Origin: Euwallacea fornicatus
Lineage: Eukaryota; Arthropoda; Insecta; Coleoptera; Curculionidae
Assembly: GCF_040115645.1 (NCBI RefSeq)
Contig: NC_089550.1
Coordinates: forward strand, 2,914,001-2,978,000
Direction: 5' to 3'
DNA: 64,000 nucleotides
The notes beneath the pieces were generated by a model. It made no database searches. It saw nothing but the letters and a program-made list of their open reading frames with translations, and was not told the DNA's origin. Position numbers and translations under genes: made by a program. Positions 48,776 through 59,029 of this stretch are shown piece after piece; the first letter of the stretch is position 1; every line of letters starts with the position of its first letter.

Positions 48776-49566
48776 TTAAAATGCAGCAGCTCTTCCATTT
48801 TTATAAACTTTCACCACATCAGATTGGAATTCAATTGAGTACTTCCGCTCTTCCTCCTCGATGAGTTCAAGAGCGCATCTTATTATTTCTTCCAAAGCAA
48901 AAGTAAGTTCACTCTTACTGAAAGGCTGATCAAGTGGAGGTACATGGACAAATAGTGTCCTTCTATTGTTCACGTTCAAGGACACATAATAAATAAATTC
49001 ACATAAATATCTATAAATATACAAAAAAAAAAAAAAAATTTGGGATCAGCACTGATGTAAACTAAATACCTTCCGGAATTGTACGATAATGAGGCTTTAA
49101 ATAGAGGATTTTTATTGAGTCTGTTGCAAATCACTTCAGTGGATAATTCGGTTTTAATACAGTCTTCACTACTATCTTTGCCGCAACAAGCTTGACCGGA
49201 TTCAGGACAAGCCTTACTTATATCCTGCTTTACATAGCCAGTCTTATTAGCACATGTTTCTAGTTGTATTTCCCTGGTTAATGAGCTTACTCCCACGTGA
49301 ATTACTAACTAAAATTTGATTACATAGATTTGTGTCTAGATATATAAATTTTGATTTAGTTATACCTTGGGATTATATTGCTCCCATAAAAGGGGCACAT
49401 TTTTCTCGACGTATTTGTATTCAACAGGAATTTCATTTTTAATGATGTTGAAGCCCTCGATTTTGTCAGGAAGGGCTGATACTGCCTCCCAACTTGCATT
49501 TATTTTGTGAATTCCAAATGAACCGAACCCCGTCACAAGAACGTTGTTATTTGTATTTTCGCTCAT
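48776..49566 (-). CDS. PGPEP1: pyroglutamyl-peptidase I
   Basis: Three exons (49566-49366, 49308-49070, 49010-48776) encode 224 residues, close to human PGPEP1 at 209. This cytosolic C15 cysteine peptidase removes N-terminal pyroglutamate from peptides. The N terminus shows VLVTGFGSFG, then VIHVGVS. The catalytic triad is visible as Glu in IQLETC (about E84), Cys in SGRYLCEF (C150) and His in FVHVPPL (H169), all with family-typical neighbours. The start ATG at 49566 opens the conserved GFGSFG region after nine residues. It sits 248 bp from the TM2D3 start on the other strand. Confidence 0.94.
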
Positions 49567-49813
49567 TTTCTATTCAAATTATTTTTGTCAGTATAGTTAG
49601 CTGAGAAAAATCTTTAGTGTGATTAGAGCCGATTAGAGCAATAGGAGAAGTTAAATCTAAAAGCAGTTAGTCAGCTGTTTCCTCATATGTTCCACTGTCA
49701 TTGTCAATTAAAATGAAATGAAACGATAAACATGGCAGCCTAATGATCAAATAAGCCTAAAAAATAATAAGATAATGTCGGTGTTTCAAAAAAATTCCTG
49801 ATTTATCCTCAAA
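49567..49813. promoter_or_regulatory. short divergent promoter region, PGPEP1 / TM2D3
   Basis: The start codons of pyroglutamyl-peptidase (minus) and TM2D3 (plus) lie only 247 bp apart. Both 5' UTRs and promoters must fit here unless an upstream exon exists, so a bidirectional promoter is likely. I see no TATA box that decides the matter. Confidence 0.4.
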
Positions 49814-51204
49814 ATGAGATGCATACACATTAACATAAGACAAGCCGTATTCATCCTACTTACTTTCCTGGCTAACAACATACAAACGGGTACGAGAAAC
49901 GCGCAAAAAGATTTTGCAGACTTGCCCAACATAAAATTGTGTTTTTTAGCGGATAACAGCATTAAATCATTTGCGGGAGAGACAAAAGGAAACACGAATA
50001 TTTCAGATGAAACTAAGGATATTGGTAAACAGGTGAGTACAAAAATAAAAGTTCTATATTTACCTTTTTATCAGTATTTTGAGGAATTTCAGAGGTCACA
50101 CAAATCGACCTATAGTGTAAGCTTTTTAATGAAGGAATTGCGGTTACGCTGTTAAATTTTTCAACAATTTTGAGTTTTTGTTTACCAATGTTTTGTAGCG
50201 ATAAGATAAGGGAGGTGATTACTGCAGAACAGAGATTTAAGTCTTCAAAGGGTTTTATAACATTTTTATTTAAATTCAAAACATTCAAGTCAAAAATTCC
50301 TAGAACTGATGTTAATTGTTTGCACAAATACCCTTGTGGCCATGTAGTAAAAATAGAATTCAATATTTGCCAGAATTCAATGTACATAATTGTGGATTGT
50401 GATGATTTTTGCCAAATTTCTTTGGTCAATATTTTGATTACCACAACAGCTTGATAATTGATCCCATATTTTGCTTAAACTGCTCTTTTCTCTGTAAATT
50501 GAACTGTATCAGTTATTGACATTAACCTTTAAGAGAAATCTTTATCTATCAAAAATTGTCCTAATTATCCATCACAGAGTGATACAGTTTTGAAATGCCC
50601 CACAAATACTGAATGCAAGGACCTCCCCATGCAATGTCTTGAATGCGATTTAAACGAAACGTGCGTTTATGGCAGGGAAATATCCACGAAATGCCGAGTG
50701 AGGTCCCAAGTAAAATGTCAAGTAAGTTTTAAGCCAAGAAATATTAATTAATTTTTCAAATGAATTCCAAAACCCCTCTCATGTTGACACATTTTCTAGG
50801 GTCCAAATAAAGACCTCACCAAAAAATACTTGTGCAGATACTGCTACCAAACTGAACATTGGGAGCACAGCTGTGACCTGAAAGCCACATGTGATTCTGT
50901 GGCCTCTCCAAGGGACATATACATAACAAACTGCACTGTGAATGGTGATGTTTTGTGTTTAGGGCAACGAACGTTCAATAAAAGAGTCAAGTGTAGCTGG
51001 ACAAGGGGTTGTAGATGGTACACAGCCCTAGCTTTAAGCATAACGCTGGGTGGGTTTGGGGCAGATCGATTTTATTTAGGGCACTGGCAGGAAGGGATTG
51101 GAAAATTGTTCAGTTTCGGGGGATTGGGAGTGTGGACTATCATAGATGTCATATTGATTTCATTGCATTATTTGGGACCTGCAGACGGGTCTCTTTATTT
51201 ATGA
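49814..51204 (+). CDS. TM2D3: TM2 domain-containing protein 3 (almondex homolog)
   Basis: Three exons (49814-50032, 50578-50721, 50800-51204) encode 255 residues (human 247). It starts with a signal peptide (AVFILLTFLANNIQTG). A cysteine-rich luminal part follows (CPTNTEC, MQCLECDLNETCVYGRE), then the TM2 domain with two membrane helices around the conserved DRF motif (GGFGADRFYLGHWQ) and the family-ending PADGSLYL. Fly almondex is needed for Notch signalling at a step linked to presenilin. Intron 1 (50033-50577) carries unexplained open frames, described separately. A single-exon start with a good hydrophobic core supports the ATG at 49814. Confidence 0.94.
50090..50454 (+). other. unexplained open frames inside TM2D3 intron 1
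   Basis: The intron contains two stretches bounded by good splice-like sites. One is 50075-50116, after TTTATCAG and before GTAAGC. The other follows TTTTGTAG at about 50199 and stays open to the TGA at 50452-50454, reading about 84 residues with KIREVITAEQRF, NCLHKYPCGHVVKIEFN and YIIVDCDDF. The opposite strand is also open for 143 residues over 50013-50444. I recognise neither. It may be an alternative exon, a nested gene, or chance. The phases do not join simply to TM2D3 exon 1. Confidence 0.25.
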
Positions 51205-51900
51205 ATGTATAAAAGGAAGAAGTTTAGGGTCTGATGTAAAGTGTGAAAAGCCTATTTTGGGATTTTTTTATCTTCTGATACTCAGTGGAATAGTAATTAA
51301 AAGTTCCAATAGTCAAGTTAATGATTGTTTATTTGTTAAGTACACTGAAATAAATACATTTGTTGTTACAAAATAAAAGCTTCTACAGGGAGGATTAAAA
51401 AAAACTCTGAATGGCACATAATATACCCCATTGTAAGGTGAACTGAAGGGAAAAATTAATTACTGCAGTAAGATAATATATTAAAGATAGTAAGTAATTT
51501 CTATTTCTTAATATTTTAACATACATTATCTGTTTGTTTGGCGTCAACGCTATAATATTCTAAAATCACTTTTTCCTTTAGCTTCTTTATCACTTAAAGC
51601 TACCCCTATTGTTGAGGAGAAGACTGATTTTGAGCAAATCTTTGGAATGAAAATTCAAAAAATATATATATATTAAGAAAATTTAAGTTAAAAGAGGAAC
51701 TTTTAAAGCTTAAAAAAATCAAGAAAGATCTGAAAATGTTAAAATATGACTTTATAAAACTATCACTTTTTTTCAAAATAATTTTGATACAAAATATGAG
51801 CCAAAAAAAAGTCAACTATGAATAATCTAATAATGATTTGAAAATGGCATATTTTAAATTTTTGCTTAAAACACAAAAACTTAATATATAAACAAAAGAA
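51205..51900. other. intergenic region between the TM2D3 and FASTK-family 3' ends
   Basis: AT-rich sequence with AATAAA-like signals for both converging genes (about 51350 on the plus strand) and no gene. Confidence 0.5.
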
Positions 51901-53878
51901 TTAACAAACTAAGGAGATTTCGTCTTTCAAAATCTTTTGCAGCTCTAGGCTGGTGCAGTTAGCAATATCTTGCTCCTCTATCTATAAATACATAAAAAAG
52001 AATCACATATTTGCATTTTATCCAATACAATTTAACATATCAAATATACTGGCTAAGGCCAAAGCACTTACACTCTTGTCTCCCCCCCTTAATCCCTTAA
52101 TACAACTAAACCTGTAAAACACCCCATTTGCATTTACACTTTTAAAAATCAACACAATCGCAACTCACCACAATTAAACCCTGATCGCATCCATCCAGAA
52201 TCCTTAATTTCAACTTCATCAAACCTGAAGGCACATTTTCTGTGTTTTTAAGACAAGTGTATTCATCCAACACTTCAATATTCACAGTTTTATAAATCTT
52301 TTTCTGAAACCCTGTGATTCCTATTATATTAATGAAAGGTACTTGACACCCCACTTCATATTTATCTATCCCATTCCGCACTGCTATAGATTTTAAATTG
52401 TCTACTATGGTTTGCAGTATAGGCCTTTTGGCAAGTTGTATATTTTGGTGGTATGCAGATGATAAAGTTTGTTGTGGATGCAAGTTTATTTGATGAAATA
52501 GCTCAGGATCTTCATGGTAGATGCATGTTAATAGGAGGTTTAGGCTCTCAATGCAAGCTATTTGATTTCCTACCAAATACAGTGAAATAATTGATAGAAA
52601 ATAAGTATCATACTATTTTCTTTATTGAGTAACTGACTTACCCCAAATGTCCCTAGCAACTTCAACAGTCAAAACCTCCCTAATTAAATCACGAGCCTTA
52701 TACTGCATCATCCACAAATATAAGATCATTTGCACTAAAGAACCTTGATCATTCACAAACTGCCCTGTTTTAATCCTAACTTTAATTTGAGGCATTATAA
52801 TATTATCTATATCCTTTTGGGGCAATTTATAACCCAAATTACTTAAAGCCCATAGAAGCCTCTTTATATCCTTAGTTCTTGGCTGATCTATTAAATATGT
52901 ATTTTTACTTGTAAATGTTGAGCCTTTTAGTAGCTCCAAACATTTTGAAGTTAGGATATTTAATACATTCTCATCATAGAACAAAAAGTCTGCATATAAG
53001 GCTAAAATGTGGCACATGGCACTGAATGAATAATACTGCAGGGTTTCATTAAAAAACATGGTACATGTTATAGTGTTCAGGATGTCTTCATCTTGATACC
53101 GATTGTGCCTTAGAGTTTTAATGAAGGTGACAAACCCTGCAGGATCACTCAATAAATTCAAGTTGTTGTTTATATATGATTTAATCCTATATAAAAGCAG
53201 GAAGTTTTTTATTTTTGTACTGGTTTTAAATGTTGAATTGCAAATAATGCATAAGTCTTCTTTTGTTAAATTGTTAATGGTCTCTTTGGTAAATAATTTA
53301 ATGCATTGTCTAATCATGTCCTGAGCTATGCGGTCTTTCTTTAACAGCCCAATATAGAACATTAAATGAACCAGCTGCTCTTTATTAAGATAATTCTTTT
53401 GGTTGGTTAACACCTTTAATGCCAATAAGAAGTAGTTGCTTTTACGGATTTTATGCCCGATTACATTAGTAAAGGCATTCAATAAGTTGAAATGATCTTC
53501 AATTGCAAGTTCATTAATTCTGCTACAGCATCCAGAGTCAAGGGCTCGAAACAAGTCTTCAAATTCATATTTATTTCTCACTATATTGCTATCATCTAAG
53601 GCGTTTATCATTGCTGATATTACAGACGAATCTGCAGTCTTAACATTCAGTCTATGACACTTGAAACTTGCAATTAAATTTACTTTATCTAAAGGAGTGG
53701 CTTGGTGAGAATTTTTAGTAGGTGTCACATAAACAAGAAACCTTCCAGTGAGTGTATCTTCAGTGAGGGGTTGCACATGATCTACAGTGAAACCTCGGGC
53801 GTAATATCTTACTTCTGACTGAAGAAATTTCCACTTTCTGGGGTGTTTTGGTATTGACTCTCTCAGTAATTTAAGCAT
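51901..53878 (-). CDS. FAST kinase domain (FASTKD)-family mitochondrial RNA regulator
   Basis: Three exons (53878-52642, 52569-52169, 51981-51901) encode 572 residues. The first 30 residues are basic and rich in Arg, Lys and Tyr with few acids (MLKLLRESIPKHPRKWKFL), consistent with a mitochondrial targeting sequence. The body is a helical repeat array (LLNAFTNVIGHK; LVHLMFYIGLL; ALSNLGYKL), followed by the FAST_1/FAST_2-like part (SLVQMILYLWMM; IACIESLNLLLTCIYHEDPELFHQINLHP). A RAP-like end may follow in the last exon. FASTK proteins handle maturation and stability of mitochondrial mRNAs. The assignment rests on overall layout and a few motifs, and which of FASTKD1-5 it matches is unclear. 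Confidence 0.72.
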
Positions 53879-54558
53879 TGTTTAAACAATATCTGATGAT
53901 GAGCATGTTAAAGCTGATAAACGTTTATTGTGGATAATTCTAAAATGACGGAGCACAGACATAATACTTGAACAAAACTGCTACAGTAGATTAGATTAAT
54001 GATCAGCTTAATTAATTACATTGAATTTTATTGTGATTTAAATAATTTGAGGTTAGACGATAATTCTATTATATCACATAACCAACGGATAGACCTTTTT
54101 TTAAATGAAGTATTTTCCTCTTTCTCTGATAGAAGCACATTACTGCCGTAATACTTGCTTTCCTTGTTAGCGATTGTAAGAGAGAAGCTGCAATGATAGA
54201 TAACGTGTGGTTTTGAAGTTTTGCGTTGTTTACACTTTTTATTCGACACTGACAGAAGTCAGACGAGTCACTAATCAGTTGCTGTTCTTTATTATACTAT
54301 AACATTAGAAAAAGAAATAGAATCAGTCCGAGTGTTCAAATTCATATTCGAAAATGTTTTTGACCCTTGAAATTATTTTAACAATTTTTGTACGATATTA
54401 AGTTTCGTCACTGTTTTCGGAAATATACTAAAATACACGTCAGACACATTCTCTTCATCGCTTACAGGCCATTCCTTGCATTACCACTTCAAACATTCAG
54501 TTTCCATAATAGTTTACGTCAATTTCGTGTGAGAAAGAAAAAGGTCAATTGTCAACAA
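53879..54558. other. divergent upstream region, FASTK-family gene / USE1
   Basis: About 680 bp between two genes that point away from each other. There is no convincing coding sequence. Confidence 0.5.
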
Positions 54559-55943
54559 ATGGTGGGACTTTCCAGACAAGAAATCAACTTGAGGCGGCTG
54601 CTGGCAAAATGCGAGCTTATGTGCAAGAATCAGAAAGACGACGAAAGGTTCGAGAAATATGTGAATACCTTAGAAGATATGTTGCAGGAAGTTAAAAAAC
54701 ATTCCAAGTAAGTGCAATTTGTTTTTGCCAAATGGTGCTCACATAGTTTTCTTTTCGAATTTACTCATAATGAGGCTCTAAACTTCTGATAAATTTTGCA
54801 CAAATTTGAAGTTAGGAATGTAGGTTCATTATTATTATCTGGAAATTAAGTTAAATTGTTCATAAACAAAAGACAAGTAAAGTATAAACGGTTTGAACCT
54901 TTTACTGCTACAGATGAATATATTTATGGAACTACCACAAACTACTCTAAAATGCTCTCGATTCTTTTTGGCAGCATAAAAATAGCACTTTCTTTCTTTA
55001 GTAACTATAGTCAGTATTAAGGTTTACCCCTATTGGCAGGGTAAGGCTAAAAACCTATCATTAGCTGCCATATATCATGACCTTAAATTATTGTTTTTTG
55101 CATTCTACATTTTTTATTTTAACCTGATTGGGCTTAATTATTGTAAAAAACTTAAAAAGAACTTATTTCATATTTTGTAAGTACTGTGGAAGACATACAT
55201 ATAATCTGTTATAGTTTCAAAAAGGCGTGCTAAAATAAAAGGATAAAATCAATTATTGTCTCTTTAGTTTAATGACATTGTTGTCATTTTGTTTTCTTAT
55301 GAAATTAGGCCCTTCAATTTGATCCTCTCACTCATTCATATGACCTTTTAGTACCTCTTTAGAATCCATAAAAAGCTATCAAAAAAGAATAATGGGCATA
55401 AAAACAGAATTAGGAATAACCTCTATCAGCAAATATGAGTTTAATGACCCACTTTTGATGAGGGAGAGTTTACTTGGGAATGGTAAGACCAATATCAGAA
55501 ACCACAAAAGTAAATGATAATGACAAAATATTAGGGGTTAGACAACGCAACGTTGCCCAAGGAGTAAATAAGACTGGAGACTTGGATCAAGTACTCAAAT
55601 ACCAAGAAGATTTGCAAAGTAAAATTGCTGAGGAAATGCTTCAATTCACTAAAACTTTGAAGGAGCAGTCTCAAGTGGCGAATAAAATAATAAAAAACGA
55701 TACAGAGGTTGTGAGCAGTTCCAATCAACTAACTGATAAGAATTTTTCCAAGTTAGTGGTTGAATCTAGTAAATTAGCTGAGCATTCAAAAAGAGCATGG
55801 AAATGTTGGATGTGGATGATGTTGGTTATTGTATTAGTCATTTTTATCAGTGAGTATATCCTTCTTTTATATTAAAATGTATTATTCTCAAATATTTTTT
55901 AGATATGGTATTGTTCATGAAAGTAATGAAGAAAAGCAAGTAA
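54559..55943 (+). CDS. USE1: USE1, ER-Golgi Qc-SNARE, with a frame break
   Basis: The exons are 54559-54707, 55352-55849 and 55903-55943. The N terminus (LSRQEINLRRLLAKCE; FEKYVNTLEDMLQEVKKHS) matches USE1, as does the SNARE half (LKYQEDLQSKIAEEML; FTKTLKEQSQVANKIIKND). The C-terminal tail anchor is split by the last intron (VLVIFIN, then MVLFMKVMKKSK). USE1 joins the syntaxin-18/SEC20/SEC22 complex for Golgi-to-ER retrograde fusion. The middle exon changes frame at 55483-55498. Removing exactly those 16 bases, which begin GTAAG and end CAG, restores one frame of 223 residues. This is either a one-base sequence error or mutation, or an extremely short intron. The match on both sides of the break is good, so I treat the gene as real. 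Confidence 0.88.
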
Positions 55944-56085
55944 TGTGTATTAAGGCATAATTAAACATTTTTTTGTGGTATTTATTCTATTTATTTTAAT
56001 AACATTTATACATCTCATTACAATGTAATAGTTTTTAAGCAATATATTTAACTGATGATTTCAGTTGCAAAAAAAAAGACTATTA

Positions 56086-58516
56086 TTAACTGATTTTAAA
56101 TGCCTCCGTGAGATTCAAATCAGTCTTATTCCTGCTAAAATACTTATTGAAGTCTAGATGCAGGACCAGTTGTAACAGGTGATTACCCCTAACTTTGCCA
56201 TGCAGGCTATAAAGAAGCACCAATAAAGTGTCAATTATAATATCAGTCCTTTTCTGGAAGGTATCAAATTCCTCCAAATCCGGTTCAGTTAACTCAGCTT
56301 CCCAACTTTTTGCCGAGAGGCAAAATTCGTCGCACAATTCCAGCAGTCTTGTAATGATATTGTATACCTTGCTGGGGGGGTTGTGTTGCAGCACTGGCAT
56401 CTGATATAGTCTGTGTTTGTGTCCACTTTCTTGTGGCTAAAACTCATTTATGAAAAGAGTTGGAAGAATAATTTAATTTTAACGAACCTCATCTAGAGAA
56501 AGCAGGAAACTTTCAGATAAAAGGTTGACCACAAACTCATGGTGAATTTTGATAACATCTTCAAGCTCATTAGCACTCTGTACTGCTTTCATAAGAATAG
56601 AAAACTTAGCTTCTATTACATTGACTTGTATATAATACTGCAGATTATCAACTAAGAAGAGAAGATTTTGGCGCAACATCCAAACGCGTCGATCTCTGCA
56701 AAAGCATATTAAAATGCCCGCTAAAATATGAAACTCAGTACATTACATCTTATGTTGACTGAATGTGTGATAAGTCCAAAGTTTGAACAAATTTATTTGA
56801 GTCTTTTTCAAGCGTAAGAGAAAGCTGAAAAGCTTATTGTAGAACCCTATAACTTCAGGGTGGAAAATTATATGCAGCGGCCATTGCATTTCAAAATTTA
56901 AATGTAGGCTTTGCCACAGTTTTGTTCCTAAAATCGTGGGATTAGGCAAGAATATGTAGCCAAAACTAACTGCTTACTAGAAATTTGACTGCTAGGGCAA
57001 GTTAGCTCAAACCTTAAATAGCTCTTATCATTCTCCCCATATATTTTGCGGGCAGTTTCATGGAAAAGGGTATTAATTTGTTGCAACAGTGAATCTGAAG
57101 GCACATCCTTCACATTGCTCACTGCAAGAAACTGCTGAAACAACTCTCCTCTGCCTAAAGCATAATACTCTCTAATCAGCTTTAGATGTTCAACTAAGTT
57201 GCCCTCTTTGAGCATCACAGACCATAGATACTGCAATAAATTCCAAGGTGTTTCGAAAATAACTTAATTTCAAAAATACCTTGGTTAGTTTACTTCTGCA
57301 CTCCTCAATAACAGGTCTAAACTCTCCAGCACTTAAACTTTGGTCCCCAACAGAGCGGATTTTATTGTAAAACTCAATTTCTTTCCCCTCCCAAATATCT
57401 CTTCGGAATTTGGTCTGATAATCTCCAGTATATTCCATCTTCTGAGGGTCATTTCGTAGAATCCAAACAATGCGACCCATAAACAGGATACTTTCAGCAG
57501 AATCTTGACTGATAAATTTAGGAACCATATCCCAGTTTATGTAAAATTTTCGCACTATTGGTGGTCTCTTGATTTTGTTTACCTAAAAAAATCTGAACAT
57601 TGTATTCATGATATAATACAGAATAAAATATATTACCAAAGATACAGCAGTCTTTTCACTAATTTGTTCTGGATATAGGAAGTTTTCATCTGCAACCTTT
57701 CCATCACAAATGAAAAATTCACTGTAGGGATCTACCAAATCTCCACATATGACCCAGTTGCAGAGATGTTGATAGAATACTGTGTTAATTGCCTTTAGGA
57801 TACTGTATTGAAATACTTTTACACACTGATAAAGTAAATTTGCACTTACAACTTACATAGAAGCAGCTTTTTCCAACTGATCAATTCCACAAGCAATATA
57901 TTTTTGTAAACCACTCATCAACAAACATCCATATAAATTCTCTAATTGAATTTTAGATATCATTGACTTAAGAACAGTAAATAGGCCTTTGTATTTATCC
58001 ACAGCACTTAGCACATAGCTGAGAGATAGCTGTGGGTATTCCAAAAATGTATTTTCAAGTCTGATAATCTCCTTACGATAGTCTTCCAGAGCATCTTGCA
58101 CTCCATTACAGAAGGCTTTCAAATATAAGCCATTTTGAATTTTTGTATTGAGATCCTCTTCAGTTGAACGAGGGTTGTTAAGGGCTGTAAATGATGTGAC
58201 ACTGAGGGAAATGAAATCCTAGCAATGAATTTGTAATAATACCATTGGAGATACAGTTTTCACTGAGAATTTCATTGGTAAAAGAGGTGATTTTGTGGTA
58301 ATTGGCTCCTATTTGGATTATACTTTGTAGAAGCGTTTCTTCGGCCGGGTGGAGGAATTGTGGTAGTTCGAAGTGGTGAGTCCACTGAAATGATTTTTAC
58401 GAGATATGGGACTTAAGGAAGAATCATAAAACATTCTATAAGCTTACGTCATTATCATCTGAAATTAAGCCATTACCAGGATTATTCCACAAATTAAATA
58501 GAAGCTCATGAATCAT
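56086..58516 (-). CDS. TUBGCP4: gamma-tubulin complex component 4 (GCP4/Grip75)
   Basis: Nine exons encode 666 residues (human GCP4 is 667): 58516-58448, 58384-58243, 58184-57857, 57802-57637, 57582-57280, 57230-56978, 56927-56747, 56695-56488 and 56436-56086. The N terminus reads MIHELLFNLWNNPG, as in human MIHELL. GRIP1 follows (LYLKAFCNGVQDALEDYRKEI), then GRIP2 with EYYALGRGELFQQFL, MQWPLHIIFHPEV, LLFLVDNLQYYIQV and LHLDFNKYFSRN. GCP4 is a laterally placed subunit of the gamma-tubulin ring complex, which nucleates microtubules at centrosomes. The exon 2/3 join uses an acceptor at 58184 that keeps the frame with a 58-nt intron. The 3' end lies 142 bp from the USE1 stop, tail to tail. Confidence 0.95.
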
Positions 58517-59029
58517 GTTAAAAATTTATATTTGAAATTGTAATAAGTTTGAAAATTTGTGGTAAAACAATTTAATTTTCAAGTATTTGCTTACATTCTT
58601 TACATTGTTGATAGAAGAAAGGCTGATTATGACAAGTAACGATAATGTGTATCAAATGAATTCGACATGCTTTGGACCGAAGCAAGTTTCGTCTGCTTTT
58701 CTACCATTTATTGAAGAGAGATAAATACTGACTATTTTCAACCGAAAATTTGCATCTATTATCAAATTATTACGTCATTCACCTAAAGTCAAAATTTTTT
58801 TTTTTTGGTATCACAAAATCAAAATAGCAAAACTTCTTTAATTTTCCCTTTTATTAATGTTTTGTCAATACTTTGGTAAATGTTCGCTACTTTAAAATAA
58901 CTCTTCCATTTTTCATTTACAACTTCAGTTTGTAAGACTTAGTATTTTTCTCGTGTTTTTTGGCGGGATTTCCTTCAAATGCAACTTCCCTAACTTGTGT
59001 ATCGTCTATAGTAGCTAGAGCCCCGGGAA
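58517..59029. promoter_or_regulatory. divergent upstream region, GCP4 / PIAS
   Basis: The start codons of GCP4 (minus) and PIAS (plus) are 513 bp apart. The region is AT-rich and includes a T-run at about 58796-58806. No coding signal or clear TATA box was seen. Confidence 0.4.

Noticed and set aside
58184..58243. Alternative GCP4 exon 2/3 junctions giving 24- or 41-nt introns
   Set aside because: Both leave the frame needed for the LYLKAFCNG segment. Only the 58-nt intron ending TTTACAG keeps the frame.
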